Shown: in pieces, positions 11,280 through 25,099 of the stretch | Numbering within the stretch: the stretch's first letter is position 1 | Layout of the letters: the number at the start of each line of letters is the position of its first letter | Assembly: GCA_028551475.1 (NCBI GenBank) | Contig: CM052356.1 | Coordinates: 25,137,884-25,201,883 of the forward strand | Direction: 5' to 3' | Length of the DNA stretch: 64,000 nt | Origin: Casuarina equisetifolia | Lineage: Eukaryota; Streptophyta; Magnoliopsida; Fagales; Casuarinaceae | Position numbers and translations under genes: made by a program | The notes under the pieces: generated by a model | Seen by the model: the letters and a program-made list of their open reading frames with translations, nothing else | Databases searched by the model: none | What the model was told of the DNA's origin: nothing

Positions 11280-12674
11280 AGAATCTGACTTATCCGGAAG
11301 TCAGAATTCTAGAAGGTTTGATAGGAAAAACAAAGCCGAGAAGAAGATACGGGAAACGATTTACCGTCCTGAGTATACTAAAACGCTTTTCCCCAGAAAA
11401 CGTAAATGCCTGCTGCAACCGAAACAGATCCTTTTGTCACCAGATATCCTTTCATCTTTCCTTTTCCCAGTCGCCTTCTTCAACTTTCTCGCCGTCGAAA
11501 AGAAGCAGTCCAAAGACCATATACATCTCAGAGCCTTGATTGGCTCTTCAATCTGTTTTCAATGCAAAAACTGTTAGCAGACAAGCTTTTCTTAAAACTT
11601 GATCAATGGCTTCATCCACAGAGACTAAAACAGCGAGAGGATGCTTGGCGTAAGGAAGAAAAATCTAATCGCAGCCCATCTCAGCATCGTGGCTTTATTG
11701 CATTATTTGCTCCATTTTAACACATTTCGTCCTGTAATTGGTCTCCTATCTATCCTCACCGAGGACCAACACCAGCTGTCGTGAAAGCTACGCCGTTTTC
11801 CGGTCTTCCAAGCGAACGTGTTCCACGAGCAGGCCTGTCTGATGTGTCACGCAAGCCGTTTGGCGTGACATGCGCGTGTTTCATTTTTTGTCGCCTTACG
11901 AACTCCGCAGCCATTTCCAAACCGGACCGGTCTGGGAGCCACCTCGTGGAGAGATCTGATTGGGTAAGCTGTTTGCTTTCAAATTGTATTCATACTTTGG
12001 TTGTCACACTGCGTTGTTAACATATATTCTATCCAATCTTTGGCGTGGAAACTCACGTGCTTCAAACGTTAAATGGACTTCCAAAGGCAAATAAAATAAT
12101 TTTGTTGTTGTCGGGAGTAGGATGTGTGGTGCATGTCTTTTTAAGTTATTTACACTCAAGGCACCTAATTGACATATAATATAAACTAAGAACTTAAAAT
12201 TTGTCTTGTAATAAAAAATGTTCAAGTATCAAAAAATCTTAATTAAAAAAAAAAAATCATCAACTTCAAAATCAATTTTCAAACGATTGATGCTAACATT
12301 TGATAACTATCATCTCTAAATGAAAATCAAAAGTCTTGGTGAAGGTATTTACGGCATCTTACATTTTCATCAAACATTTGGCTATCTTAACAATGCTTAG
12401 AAGAATAGAATTAAAGTTTAACACTTAATTCGCAAAGTGAAGACTCAAAGGAAAATTCAAGTACAGATACCCCAAATTAAACGTTTAGTCCTAAGAGAGA
12501 AGATTATGAATTAGTTTTGGTGACTAGTCTAACTAAATGACTGAAAAAGTACTTAAAATATAGATAAAATGGTTTATCATATAAGTGCCAAAAGAAATAA
12601 AGGTATTTAACGTTGTGAATATAATGATGAATTCGATTGCGTTATGTTAAATTAAATCCTAACATGTGAAATGA

Positions 12675-12735
<61 letters not shown>

Positions 12736-13208
12736 GAACTCTACTCGAGATTAAATCTGCTTGTCTTGTAAATTAACGCTGATAAAGTTTAGGGAGGTTG
12801 ATTTAAAATTATGAAGGAAATGAAAGTTGTATATGCGGTTTTAAGTTATAGTAGTGATGAAATCGTGATTTGAACCAACGTGTTTGGAAGTAAAACTGGG
12901 TCTACACTTGGTCATGACTGAACCATTTTCTGGCTCAGCATGGCAGCTCTCTACATGTTCCACATCATGTCGTGCCCGATTGCATTCCAACTGAAAGCAT
13001 CCCAAACTCAATGGTAGAATGATGGAAACGGAACAATCTTTTCTAGAGAACTTTATTAGCTAAAAAATGCAGCGCATTCTAATTATCAAGACCTCTGGCA
13101 ACAAATATCTTCTGGGCATTTATAACTCTTAGAAAAGGACGGTTGAGCCTGATACAGATGAAGTTGGGAGAACCGAAAAAATAAAAAATAATATAGCTTC
13201 AAGTTTCA
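11280..13208. other. Intergenic with (AAT)n microsatellite
   Basis: No supported gene between the DUF1677 promoter side and the end of the PPR gene. The open frames around 11318-12225 are short and have no recognisable domains. A perfect (AAT)n or (ATA)n run of about 60 bases lies at 12674-12733. Confidence 0.55.
12674..12733. repeat. (AAT)n microsatellite, about 20 units
   Basis: Uninterrupted trinucleotide repeat in AT-rich intergenic DNA, of a length likely to be polymorphic. Confidence 0.95.
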
Positions 13209-16200
13209 TCACCAGTAATCACCACAAGAGCAGGTTCCATCCCTGAAAAGATGGAACCGATTTGCATCTCTCAACACAATTTCTCGTTTAGAAACCTTTG
13301 AGATATATTTGATTGCACTATGGCAATCCCCACAAACTCTAAGGTTCTTAATTACCCGAATTGTTGAGGATGGAGGAGTGCTTAGGAGTCCATAAGCAAT
13401 AGCTAGCTTCTCGCTGTGGTGATAAAGAGCACGCTCTTTTTCTTCTTCTTCAACGTCAAGCAGAACAAAATCTGTATCAGGGACATATCCCTCCTCCTTG
13501 ATCCTGTTCATCAAATCGTCTACCTTATCATATATCAACTCAGTTTGAGGATGGGTTCTATCATCCACCAGAAATAAATGCACCTTGTTCTTCACATCTA
13601 TCCAACTGAACCCTGGATCCTTCTTTACTTTTTTTGTCTCCATCATTTTTCTAGCATCAGTCACGTCATTCCATTGGTTCGCAGCAGCACAGATATTGGA
13701 TAGAAGAACATGAGCTGCTGAATCAGATGGCTCAAGCGCCAGGAGCTGTCCTGCAACCCGTTTTCCAGTTTCCGCGTCCCCTTGAACCCTGCAAGCACCA
13801 AGCAGTGCTCTATACATAGAAGCAGAAGCTTCAAAGGGCATAGAAGCTATCAGATTTTCTGCCTCTCGAACACGCCCTGCACGGCCAAGTGCATCAACTA
13901 GACAAGAGTAATGCTCGACCTCAGGCTTAATGCCATACTGTTTTGTCATTGAATTGAAATAATTGTAGGCTTCAGAGATTAGACCAGAATGACTACAAGC
14001 AGAAAGTACTCCTATAAAGCTAACTTTGTCCGGATCAATACCATTAGACTCCATAACTTCAAAAAGTTTGAGGGCTTTGTTGGCATTCCCATGCTGAGCT
14101 AAACCAATCAACATGGCATTCCACGATGCAATGTTCCTCGTGTATGTCCTTTGGTATAAAAGATATGCATCTGCAATGTTCCCACACTTGGCATACATGT
14201 CAATAAGTGAGGTTCCAACAAAAGGATCCGATGAATAGTCCAACTTAATCACATTTGCATGAATTTGTCTCCCTTTTTCCAATGCTGTCAGACAAGAACT
14301 GGCTTTGACAAGGGTAGCAAAGGTATATTCATCAGGCTGGACCCCTGAGCGTCTCATCTGATGATATACAGAAAGAGCACAGTCCTCCTCTCCATTTTCC
14401 ACACATCCTGAGATCATAGTTGTCCATGCAACGTTGTCAGGTGCAGAGATTTGGTTAAAAACCATGTGCGCACATTTCATGTCTCCACATTTTATATACA
14501 TGTCTAGAATACTGCTGCCGACACATAAGTCAATGTCATTCCTGGTTTTCAAGGCATAAGCATGAATTTGCTTCCCTTGTTTTAACGCCACCAAACAACC
14601 AGATACTTTAGCTACAGTTGCCAAAGTAATCTGATCAAACCTCTCTCCACTTCCGTGCATCAGACTCAACAGTTCCAGTGCTTTCTGACTCTCATTGCTC
14701 AATACGTACCCAGACATCATTGCATTCCAAGAAGCCATATCAAATTCACTTTTGTTTTCAAAAAGAGACTCTGCCTCTTTCATATTTCCACTCCGAGAAT
14801 ATATGTCAATAAGTGTCGTTGAAACAAAACTGTCTGCAATGATTCCAGTTTTTATTGCGTGAATATGAATTTGTTTACTGAGATATAAGCCATCTTTAAA
14901 TGAGGAGCAAGCCCTTAACAGACTTGCTATTGTAAATTGATCTGGTCTTAGCCCCTCACGTAATAAATCTGTGTATAGGGTCACTGATTCCTCTTCCAAA
15001 CCGCTGTGTGCTGAACTGGTTATCATCGAGTTCCAAGAAATTAAATCCCTTTCTTTCAGGTAATTGAACACTTTTCTTGCAAAATGAAGAGAACCAACCT
15101 TCCAATACATGTTAATAAGACTATTTGCAACAGAAACAACTGAATCAAAGCCCGACTTCACAGACACAGCATGAACCTGTTGGCCCAACTCAAGATCATT
15201 GGTTCCTGCAATTGCAGCGAGAATGACAACAAATGTCACACTATCATACTCTACTTGCGATCTAATCATATTTATAAAGCACTCAATAGATTCCCAATTT
15301 TCACCAACTTCAAGATACTCGGACAAAGTTTTGTTCCATGAAAATATATCCGAGTAATCATGATTCAAAAACAATTTTGTTGCATAGGCTCTAACCTGCT
15401 CGGCGACCATATCGCTTTCACCAGAGCCAATATTGTCAATCCCATTAAGAAGACAACGGACGCTGATGTTGTCAGGACGCAACCCACTCTCATGAAAAGC
15501 AGAGAAGAGACAAAGTGCTTCTTTATGAAGGCCTATTTCTACATAAGCGTTGAGCATTACATTCCACAAAACAACATCCCTCTTTGACATGCCATCAAAC
15601 AAAACACGGGCCTCTGTAATCCGCCCAAATTTTGAGTATATATCCACAAGAGCTCCAGACACAAAGACATCCCAGTTTAACCCAATCTTAACGGCGTATC
15701 CATGAACAGCCTCCAAAGCCCACATATAACCAGAGCGCAAACACAGCTTCAGAACTGGGACCAAAGTAAATCGACTAGTCAAAACAGCAGACCGACGAAG
15801 CAAGAGAAATAGGCGGAAGCCCTCTCGAAAATTCCCCACATCAAAGTCTGCAGAGTGTGCATAGGCAGCCAGAATGGAGTTCCAGGTGACGAGGTCTCTG
15901 TTAGGGGTGTTATCGAACAGCCGGCGTGCATATCCTAGGGACCCGCATTTAAAATACATCGAAATAAGATTGTTGGTCAAAAAGCGTTCCAGGTTTAGGC
16001 CCGACGTCACAATACGTGCATGAGCACACTTGCCAAGCAGCAAGTTGGCTTTGGAAATGGCAGCACGGAGGATGGAGAACCATTGAGAAGAGGAAGAGGG
16101 AGAAGAAGGTAGAGTAGATGGTGAGGACGAAGAAAAATGTGCCGGGTGAGAGATGAGGAAGGAGAGAGTGGGAAAGCAGAAGCGAAGGCGGAGAAGAGTG

Positions 16201-16265
16201 GTCCGGTGTGCGGCTTCTGCAGAGGAGGAAATGGAAGTAGCTCTGAGCTTGGCCTGCGAGCGCAT
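13209..16265 (-). CDS. DYW-class pentatricopeptide repeat protein (At4g33170-like)
   Basis: An intronless 1018-residue PLS-class PPR protein. Such proteins bind organellar RNA one base per repeat, and the DYW domain is the cytidine deaminase of C-to-U editing. The first 60 residues are rich in Ser, Arg and hydrophobics and lack acidic residues near the start, fitting an organelle transit peptide. PPR, L and S repeats with signatures such as [24 protein letters not shown] and [15 protein letters not shown] fill residues of about 60 to 790. E1 and E2 motifs follow, then a complete DYW domain with HSEKLA (H-x-E), [10 protein letters not shown] (C-x-x-C-H) and the terminal CSCGDYW, so the zinc and catalytic residues look intact. 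The overall length and order resemble Arabidopsis At4g33170, about 990 residues. The start at 16265 is the first in-frame ATG after the upstream minisatellite. Its RNA target cannot be read by eye. Confidence 0.95.
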   Translation of the reverse strand: MRSQAKLRATSISSSAEAAHRTTLLRLRFCFPTLSFLISHPAHFSSSSPSTLPSSPSSSSQWFSILRAAISKANLLLGKCAHARIVTSGLNLERFLTNNLISMYFKCGSLGYARRLFDNTPNRDLVTWNSILAAYAHSADFDVGNFREGFRLFLLLRRSAVLTSRFTLVPVLKLCLRSGYMWALEAVHGYAVKIGLNWDVFVSGALVDIYSKFGRITEARVLFDGMSKRDVVLWNVMLNAYVEIGLHKEALCLFSAFHESGLRPDNISVRCLLNGIDNIGSGESDMVAEQVRAYATKLFLNHDYSDIFSWNKTLSEYLEVGENWESIECFINMIRSQVEYDSVTFVVILAAIAGTNDLELGQQVHAVSVKSGFDSVVSVANSLINMYWKVGSLHFARKVFNYLKERDLISWNSMITSSAHSGLEEESVTLYTDLLREGLRPDQFTIASLLRACSSFKDGLYLSKQIHIHAIKTGIIADSFVSTTLIDIYSRSGNMKEAESLFENKSEFDMASWNAMMSGYVLSNESQKALELLSLMHGSGERFDQITLATVAKVSGCLVALKQGKQIHAYALKTRNDIDLCVGSSILDMYIKCGDMKCAHMVFNQISAPDNVAWTTMISGCVENGEEDCALSVYHQMRRSGVQPDEYTFATLVKASSCLTALEKGRQIHANVIKLDYSSDPFVGTSLIDMYAKCGNIADAYLLYQRTYTRNIASWNAMLIGLAQHGNANKALKLFEVMESNGIDPDKVSFIGVLSACSHSGLISEAYNYFNSMTKQYGIKPEVEHYSCLVDALGRAGRVREAENLIASMPFEASASMYRALLGACRVQGDAETGKRVAGQLLALEPSDSAAHVLLSNICAAANQWNDVTDARKMMETKKVKKDPGFSWIDVKNKVHLFLVDDRTHPQTELIYDKVDDLMNRIKEEGYVPDTDFVLLDVEEEEKERALYHHSEKLAIAYGLLSTPPSSTIRVIKNLRVCGDCHSAIKYISKVSKREIVLRDANRFHLFRDGTCSCGDYW

Positions 16266-16339
16266 CTCCAGGCTGCATGTCTGCTCTCCAGTTCCCCCAA
16301 CACTCGAAGATCCCCGCAGTTGTATTGAACGACGCCAGG

Positions 16340-16511
16340 AGTTGTCGCAACATATGGTGAAATATATATAATATTATATATAAGTTGTCGCAACATATGG
16401 TGAAATATATATAATATTATATATAAGTTGTCGCAACATATGGTGAAATATATATAATATTATATATAAGTTGTCGCAACATATGGTGAAATATATATAT
16501 AATATTATATA
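16340..16511. repeat. 43-bp minisatellite, four copies
   Basis: Four head-to-tail copies begin at 16340, 16383, 16426 and 16469, each starting AGTTGTCGCAACATATGG followed by an AT-rich half. The first three are identical by eye and the last carries a small AT insertion. The array starts 75 bases upstream of the PPR start codon, in its probable 5' UTR or core promoter. Confidence 0.95.
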
Positions 16512-17552
16512 TTATATTAACCCAGAATTACTACCAAGTTTTACAACCTCAACCTAAGTCTTGAAGTATTCAAACCATCTTTGAGTTGTGTAAACAATTT
16601 TTCCTTAATTACTTTGAGATTGCTAATCTCCTCCGGGGATTATCAATAAAAGAAAATCACAATCAACTTCAAATTGCTTGACATGGATAATTATTAGTAA
16701 AAACCATTTTTAGATACTTAACCAACCCTAAAATAAAATACTATTTGAAGGCTTTTGTTTACTGTTTTAGTTGCTATGAAGGTACTTCATGAACTTTAAA
16801 CTTTTTAAGGAGTAATCAACTGCTTAAAAAGTACTTAACATGACTGATTATCTCTAAAAACTATTTAAACATGATCAGTCACTTCCAATGACTACTTTGA
16901 TGTGATTCATCCATCCTATAAAAGCCTATTTTTATGGGTGACAAACCCCAGGAACACCCGATGGAATAATTGGCTAGTTTTTGCTTCCGACTTAGTTATC
17001 ATACTTTCTATATCCAATCTGCTGATCACAAATATTTTATGTCCTGTCACAGGCCCATGCCCATTAATCAATCAATGTCGTCCTCATCAAACCATATTAT
17101 CCGATTGCGCAAGTCATCTGTTGAATCGCAAAATAATTGGCAAGCGACCGTGGAATGATTTAATTGAATCCTCTTGAGTTAACAGGGAATTAAGGAAGGA
17201 ATTCAACAAAGAAATACAATTAAAGGTACAACGAAAAATGTCACAACAGATGGGGGCTGATGAGAAGTCGCAGGTACCTACCAACATGTGATGCTGCTGT
17301 CAACCGGTTAAACCTAATCATACACTTTTTGGTTTCATTTTTTGAATTTTTCTCTTTCCCTCTAGCTTCTCCATTGTATTCCTCATGTTACACATTTTTC
17401 TTTTCCATTTTTTTTCTTTTTCTGAAACTTGAAATACTTTTTCTCCATTTCTTCCCATGTACACAGATACAAGAATGACTATGACACAACTATGACTTCA
17501 AGGGTTTTACTGCCTCAAAAAAGTCCTATACCTCCCTTTCATCTCCTCTGGA
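16512..17552. other. Intergenic between PPR promoter and CID7 3' end
   Basis: AT-rich, with no recognisable coding region. It contains the upstream side of the PPR gene and the 3' UTR side of the CID7-like gene, with a T-rich tract near 17330-17460. Confidence 0.55.
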
Positions 17553-20500
17553 TCAATATATCACAACTCGAAGCAGCCCTGGCTGGGGCTCAGTGTATTC
17601 AAGAGCTTCTTCTTCGAGCAAATAACGTTGTACGGCAGTAGGAAGCCTAGCTGGAGTGCGTGAACCTCGGGTGTGATGGCCTGTTCCTACGCATATGTAC
17701 ACATGCAAGCGCTGTTCTGCTGCCCTGGCAGTGCTCCTCATTACGCTCAGTTCCTGCTTCAAAACATGAATGGCTTCCGTGACATGCAGCCCATGCAGGT
17801 CTATCATCCGCTCCTGTCCCCTTCCGTTGCCCTGCATCTCTGGAGAAACTGGGTTCCTAGAAAATAGTTTAAAACACAGTAAATAGCAGACAAACCAAGT
17901 TACTGTAGGCTCTTGCAGTGAATGGTGGAAGATGTCACAATTGACACTGCTCCCAAATTCAAGCTCTGGATAACAATATCGTACTACTGTTATTATAGTT
18001 GTGGTATGAAGTTGCAGTAAATCGACTGCAACCTTCTTTTCTGGATCCAGCAGCAACACTCCAGTCTAACAATAAAAAGACACAGATGGGCAGCAGCTGA
18101 TATGCTTAAAGAGAAGCGGCCCAACACGAGAAAGAAAGAGTGAGAGAGAACAGAGAGAGGAGAGAGAGGAGAGAGAGAAAGGGGGAGAGAGAAAGCGAGA
18201 GAGAGAGAGAGAGAGAGAGTTGGACGGAGAAACGGAATGAAGAAAATTCCAAAATTTAGACTTGCAAGTAAATCATTCATGACAGGTAACATGGAGATGT
18301 CAATCAGCCAGCAGCCAAGCATCTAATCCACCCCTTCAAAGATGGGAGAAATATATTAAAGACAAGATGGTAAATATAATTCAATGAATCATCGAACTCA
18401 TTCACATCAGTCATGGCTAAAAATAACCCAAGCGGCAAGGGACTACAAACCTCTGACGATATATAGATTCCTGAGCTTTTCCATGAGCCGCTTTCATATG
18501 CAAGTTGTGCAGCTGCCCTTTAGCACTCAGGTCCTTTGCCAAAGCCTTATTGCCAACAAGGTAGGCTTGCCGTGCCTGATTTTGGATAATACACCATTAA
18601 CTAATGACATTGGTGCGGTAGATAGATGTGCTATCACGGGCACTGAGCAGAAAACTAATCCTTAAGGATTATATAGAATGACACAATCAGAACTGTGCCT
18701 GCACGCTTAATTTTAACTCTTCTACCAGTGGCTCATCAGGTGAGCTAACTGCACTGGCACTAACACTACATGAAGAATATATCACGACCTCTTTCCAGTA
18801 AATAAGCTATGTTTCAAATGGGTCAATTTTGTAGGTGTAAGGCCAGAAAAACACCAACAGAGACTATTCTTCACTGTCTACGTGTTGCTTTTAGGGGTAA
18901 ATTAACAATCTGCTGAGCTGTGCTACAAATAAAGTTTGTTTTTGCCAACCTGTGGTTCAGAAAAATAGCAAGTTACCCACCTGAGAAAGTAGCGCTATAC
19001 CCACCAGTAAAGTAATACCTGTTAGTTGCACCTTGATCAATGATAGACTTCTGTATAAATAATAGCCCAGGTCCCATGTAGATAAAGTGCCACTTTCTGA
19101 ACCAAGAGTTGGCAAATCAAACTCATTCTACCATTGATGTGCCAAACTTTCCCCTGTTCCTAATATTTTATCTTGACCTAGGAATCCAGGCTAAAGCTTT
19201 GTTTTGCAGTTGACAATACCAAAAAATGAACCTGAAATTATATTTGAATCTCAGTGGGAGGAAGAAAGAGGGAAGGAGAAGAGCCACTGAGGAAGGAAAC
19301 GATGTGGACGCTAACAGGTTGGGTTTCTTTTCACAAATCAGTCCACTTAAGTGAGTCAAAATTAGAAACCATACCTCATACCTCCATTGGCAGCCCAGAT
19401 TTATTCTTAAATGGAAAATAGAGGCTTTTCTATTATAAATGTCAGCTAGGGGAAAAAAAAGACTACATTTTTACAGTAAATACATACTACGGCAATTACC
19501 AAGGAATACCTGCTCAAAGTATGCATTGCGCAGGCGTGCATGGTCACGGGCTTCCTCTCTAAGCTCAGAATACATATTCGCTGTCATCTCAACAAATGTT
19601 AAAGCCATTATTGACGCAGAAAGCATTCATCCCACAATAGAAGTCATATAAGACAAGTAATTTTGTTGAACAAAGTAAGATTACCAACTGCATCTCCAGT
19701 TTCAAGCCAAACAGGAGCTGCCCGAGTAGAAACACGATTCTGCAACCTGTCACCATATACGCTTCTCCCATGTCCACTACTGTAAGCACTAGCCAGAACA
19801 TGGGAACTTCTACTTGAGCCAATAGAGGCATCAGAAGAGCCATTTCTGTCGTACTTCCATATACCAGCATCCTGCGAAGCCAATTTCCTGACAGCTGAAG
19901 CAAAATCTATTGCACCCCTAGATGGGATGGACGATCCGGACTTGAACATAAGCATGCTGTCCTTGTCAGAAGCACGAAAAGGACTGGCACTTTGTTGGAG
20001 ATCATCTCCAGCATATTTTGTGGGAGCGCTTGGACTATCTGGTACTGTAAGAGCAGGGAAGTCTGTTGCACTGAGATTGGGGGCTGACAAGGTCTTTGAG
20101 TTCATATTCTGACTGAAATCACCATCAACTTGAAGCTACAAGTAAAAGAAAAATCCACCATGATCCCCCCAAAAAGAAGATTACTGTGGGGATATTGGAA
20201 CTCAAGCAAAAAATAAAATCAATCATGAAAACTAGACAAATCACGCTACTTCAGAATACAACAAAAACAAATTTACTCCCGGACCATATACCACTGTTCC
20301 AAAAAGCATAACAATTAGTAAAACTTTCAAAAAATCAAAAATGGAGATCATCGGCATGCAAAAGAAAAGGATGACGCACAGAGAATCAGTAGCTCCCTTT
20401 TGTAGGCCATTGACCACAACAAGACTACAATTAAGAAATGCCTTATTTTGAATTTAAATTTGCAAAATAAACTGATATAATGGAGGGAAAGGGGGGAAAG

Positions 20501-22159
20501 GTGCAAGGATAAAAGTTGACATAAAATATTGCTAAAACAAAAAAGTAAAACATTAAAGGCAAGCACGACGGAGTAGGAAAAAAATAGTCATTGTGCGTAG
20601 AAGCAACAGATATGTTTTCTTAGTAGTTTTCAAAAGAATAATTCGCGTTTTGACTTGAAATTTTTTCAATGTGATATTAAGGTGAAATGTTGCTGTGCTT
20701 TATGGGAAAATGTTGGCTAGAATTCACTTCAGAAAAAATCACCTTGAAAAAATTATAGTGTTTACAAAACAAATACAAATACTAAACATCTTATCGGGGG
20801 AATATACATAAAAAAGTGCAGCTAGCTTCTTCCTTCTAAAAGGATTCAAATATAACAAACAAGACAGTGATTGTGTAGCTACCCCATATCTTCTATCGAA
20901 GATAGTCATGTAGACACCTCTCTTCACATTCTTTTATTTTTTCCTTAGATACAAACAACTTTACATCTGAAAATTTAAACACCAGGTTCCTAAAGGTGTG
21001 AAAACTTTATCAAATGTGTTTTGAAACAAAATATTCCGTTTTCTGTTTTTTCAAAAGCGTATCATATTTTGCATTCCAAAAGTTGGATAATTCATTAAAC
21101 ATTTTAAGGAAAAATGTCCTTCGGTTTTGAAAATACGAAGCACCTTCTGAATCTGTCGCCAAACATAGCCAACATCCCCGATGAGAAGTTGCAACTGGTA
21201 TTGGAGCAACAATCACACCTTTAAGACCATAAAATGTCACTATAACAAACAGATATTAAATTCACAATTTTTAACAACCTATTAAGTCCATACAGTTGGA
21301 AATTGTGGTTCACTACACCCTAGCAAAACAACAGCCAGAAGCTGCCTCCAATTTTTTGTAAGTAAAATGATCATACCTCCAACTGAGTAAGCATTTCCAT
21401 AGTCATGTTTAAGTCACATCCATTGGCAAAGTAAACTTCTGCAAGGCTTTCAGCAGCAAAACCAGGGAAATGAGAAGCCAAGAACTCAACAGGATCTAGA
21501 TCGTTATCCTCCACCACCGCACGCTCACTTAACATACTGTTCACAAATCCAAGTCTGGAGTTCCCATCATAAGGAGTTGCCTCCCTTGCGTGACTAACAA
21601 GCTGATTACTGTTCACCATTTGACTGTCCCATGGTTTAGCTGACATATGCAGAGCCGAAGACAAATCTTCCCCATAGGATGAAGCAGAAAATCTCAACTT
21701 TCCGGCAAAGCTATTACCATTAATTTTGTGCGAAGTCAATTCTTGCTGTTCATTCAACGAGTATCCGCTGCCTGTGCTGGGAGAAAACCTTGACGCTTCA
21801 CTATCATCATGTAAGGACAAACCCACTAAAGAGAGGTTCCCGATTGCTTGAGACTCGTCCGCTCCCATGACATTAAAGTCAGGTGTAATATCGTCAGGGA
21901 GCTGGCGACACCAGTATTGGTGGGCCTCTTCATCGGAATTATTTGAGACAGATGACTCTGATCTATCCAGCACCGCTTTTCCCGAAGCCCCAGAAGGAGC
22001 AAACCTTGCTGCGGAATCTGCAGTACTGGTGCTCCCAGATGATGGAGACCTGAGGGAAAAGGGGACAAACTCCGCTGCATTTGGATTCAAAGTTGTTACC
22101 TTGGTTGGGTTGCTGAGCTTTGTGTCCTTGGTTTGGGTTGGTTTCTTGGATAAGTTCAT
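17553..22159 (-). CDS. CID7: CID7-like protein: PAM2, CUE, DUF1771 and Smr domains
   Basis: Five coding exons on the minus strand: 22159-21377, 20135-19685, 19580-19510, 18575-18451 and 17856-17553. They give 577 residues with continuous frame, close to Arabidopsis CID7 (about 567). A PAM2 motif at residues 24-34 (LNPNAAEFVPF) is the docking site for the C-terminal domain of poly(A)-binding protein. A CUE ubiquitin-binding segment (DPVEFLASHFPGF to LTQLE) ends the first exon at about 220-261. DUF1771 (MYSELREEARDHARLRNAYF to HNLHMKAAHGKA) spans exons 3-4 at about 412-470. An Smr domain ends the protein with the signatures DLHGLHV and GTGHHT. Smr domains often have RNA or DNA nicking activity. 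The protein is expected to be cytosolic and linked to mRNA; its exact role is not established from sequence. A GA-rich tract lies in the last intron near 18142-18219. Confidence 0.93.
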
Positions 22160-22165
22160 TATTCA

Positions 22166-23101
22166 CTTAAATGGAAACAAAAACAATAGACATGCATGGA
22201 AAGACTCTGCAGAAGTGAGTAACTCGACTTTCAGTAAGCTTCAGCCAAAACCTGCAAAAAGAAAGTCCGACTCGCGTATTAGTGCGGAGTCACAACGAAA
22301 AGAACAAATTTTTATCTCAACACACATATAGACATGAATAAGTTCAGTGACTGCCAAATCTCAACATAACCCAATTCGAGTCTGAAAAGACTCAGAAAAT
22401 TACACGGAAAACAAATCTGAAAAGCTGAGATACAAGAGTATCCAAAACCAAAATGAAACTATCATAAAATGATCCATCAAGGCTTAACTAAAGATAACAA
22501 TTTTACCGGAAAATTCTGAGTAACTGAAGTGGTTGAGAAAGACCAGTACCAAATCCCAACGACGGGACAAAAAGTGTAAACTGAAATTCTTACAATCCAG
22601 CAATTCAAGAGTGGATAAGGTTTAAAGATTCGAAAACAAACAACAGATACAACCTAACACAAAATTCTCGCACAATTACTATAAATAAACTTGGTTAAAC
22701 CAAACCCGAACCACCATAAAGAAATTGAGTATCGAACAAAACACTGCAAAGAAAACCATAACGTTCCATCATTCGAACAAATTGAACATCAAAGACTTCA
22801 ATCAAATCATCGAACAGAAAATTGAGATAAGGAAAGACCTTTAGAAGAGAGTCCACAAAAGAAACAGAAGAGACCAAGGACGTAGATTTAAAGAGAAAGG
22901 CAGAGCTTTTGGAAAGATATTATACAAAGAAATACGATATACCTTCGCGAATCAAATCGAAGGGATCCATCGGGATGAGATGAGTTGAGATGAGGGGGGG
23001 AGGAAAGAGAGAGAGTAAAAGAAGAAGATACGACTTTTTTTAGGGTTTCGAGCTACCGAGACTCTCTTCCAGTATTGATCTCGTCTTTCACAGGCGCCCC
23101 C

Positions 23102-23145
<44 letters not shown>

Positions 23146-23150
23146 CTCTT
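22166..23150 (-). promoter_or_regulatory. CID7 5' leader with probable UTR intron and upstream ATG
   Basis: On the minus strand a donor GTATAT at 22942-22937 and a T-rich acceptor ending AAG at 22166 define a probable 777-bp intron in the 5' UTR. The inferred first exon contains an ATG at 22970 and, further upstream, a (CT)n block at 23105-23147. If spliced this way, the upstream ATG opens an out-of-frame ORF overlapping the main start (see findings). The intron is inferred from splice signals only. Confidence 0.5.
23105..23147. repeat. (CT)n-rich microsatellite upstream of CID7
   Basis: Slightly interrupted CT run next to the probable transcription start of the CID7-like gene; it reads as GA on the transcribed strand. 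Confidence 0.85.
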
Positions 23151-23159
23151 CGCTTACGT

Positions 23160-25099
23160 CTTTTTGTTAGAAACCCTCTTTAGCCAACACCACCACCACC
23201 ACAAAAATATAAAAAGAGGACCCCCCAACCCACCCTCCCCACTCGATTTGACTCCCTCCCTTGATCTCCCCTCCTTTCATCTTTTATTTTATATATATGT
23301 GCATATGGCCTATTGACCCTTTGATTGCGCAGCTTGACTTATTAAATCAAACAATCAGCCACCTAGGGCGTCAGTACGATCGGGAACATGTGAGAGCCGA
23401 CCACCACTTTTTACTTCCCACAGCAAACTCCGACCTTTTCCCATTTCCCAAGTGAAGACTGTCTGGGGCTCTAAGTGGCCTCCTCTTATCTTTTATCTTC
23501 CGTTATTCATCTCCGACATTTCTTCTACATAAAACAAGGAAATTTCTTGTTCGCCTGTTTCATAGGCCTGGAGTGGACTTATATCAATAGAATTGCTAAC
23601 TTACAATTGTTTTACATAAATATTTTGTGGGTCATTTAGATAAAATGTATTAAATTCTTAATTATTAAATATAAAACTGTAGTGAGTGAAATTATATAGA
23701 CAACACATTTAACAAATGACTAAATATCTTTTTTAGCTCTCAACATATAGACATACACAACATGCAATGAAGATCATGTATTATTAGTACATTATGAGAT
23801 GCTGAGCTTGAGATTAAGGACCAAGCTCACTTAAGGCAAAATGGGAAAAAATAAGTAAAATAAGATAAAAGGAAAAGGTTTCTCATAGAACACACACATG
23901 CATGATCGGTTAAGGAGCAAGAAGCTTCTTGTGAGCACTTCTCTCGTCCTCTTGATTTTAATAGTGATTATCTCATCAAGTTAGTACTTTAAGAAGTGAA
24001 TAACTAAGAAGATTTAAGTCACTTATAGTTGTTATTTTATGTTCTTTGTAAAGTTACAATTTTGTTTTCTAAATGAGTAGCAAATATCTTGTTTTTAAGC
24101 TTGTTTGGGAGCATGTTTTCTAACATTTCTTAGCCAAAAATAAAAGGCAAAATAATTTTGTAAATGAGGGGATTACTAACTGAACAAAGCACACATACGA
24201 GTATTTAGCTTGATTGAAAGTGTGTAAATTTTGGTATGTGTGAATTGAGAATGTGCCAGTTTGGATATATGTGAAAAAAAAAAAAAAAAGTAGAAGACAA
24301 GCTTTCTCCTTTTTCATTTTTTGTTTTTTGGAGATGTCAATGGCTGTGAAATAGGTACTTTGGAACGTAAATTAATGTTGCACAAATTAAAAGGAACCAC
24401 CTAATTTTATGAAAGTTGTCCCATCTGCTTGATTTAATTGTTTAAAGCTTTCAAAAATGTGGGCCCCAATATAGGTAGAAAGGGCAAATCAATGCGAAGA
24501 GGAAACAAAAAGAAAAATAGGGATAGATAGTATTTATTGGTAAAACTGTAAAAATCTGAAAAAATGTTATTGAATGCAAAATTATAATGACGATGATAAA
24601 TTCGGATTGTATTGAATCCTTTATACAATTCAATTGGGATTTCTTAATTATTTGCATAGACAACATTGCAAATTTAAATGCTTGTTAATCTCTTCCCGCT
24701 TGAATTGGCCGGATCTCATACAGCTTTTTCTTCAGCGAGCTTTTGTTAAGCATCGTTGCGAGAATTTTCCTCCCATTTCTCCACTCCCAAACAACAAATG
24801 CGACAAACGCCCTTCAAAACACCTAAACGACAACATATTGCAAACACTAGTCCTTTTCTCTTTGATTAATATGCATTGTTTTACTTTCTCCTTCGTGTAA
24901 CATTCACTTGAGTTTTTACATTTTAACACTCCCTTCAAATTGATGGTTTGTTGTCAAACAGTCAACTTGCCAAGAAGGCGATCACGTTTTTGTTTTCCCA
25001 ATGCTTTGTTGGAGTATCTATTTGTTGCTTGATTGTTAGCATGTATTTTGTTTTAATATCCCCTCCAATTTTATTTTCTAACCGAATGGAAATTTATTT
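23160..25099. other. Intergenic, AT-rich, no supported gene
   Basis: Low-complexity AT-rich DNA with poly(A) and poly(T) tracts and only short open frames without recognisable domains. The right end grades into the decayed copia relic. Confidence 0.5.

Noticed and set aside
15949..16396. Overlapping minus-strand frames at the PPR 5' end (129 and 134 codons)
   Set aside because: They are out-of-frame shadows of the PPR transit-peptide region and the minisatellite.
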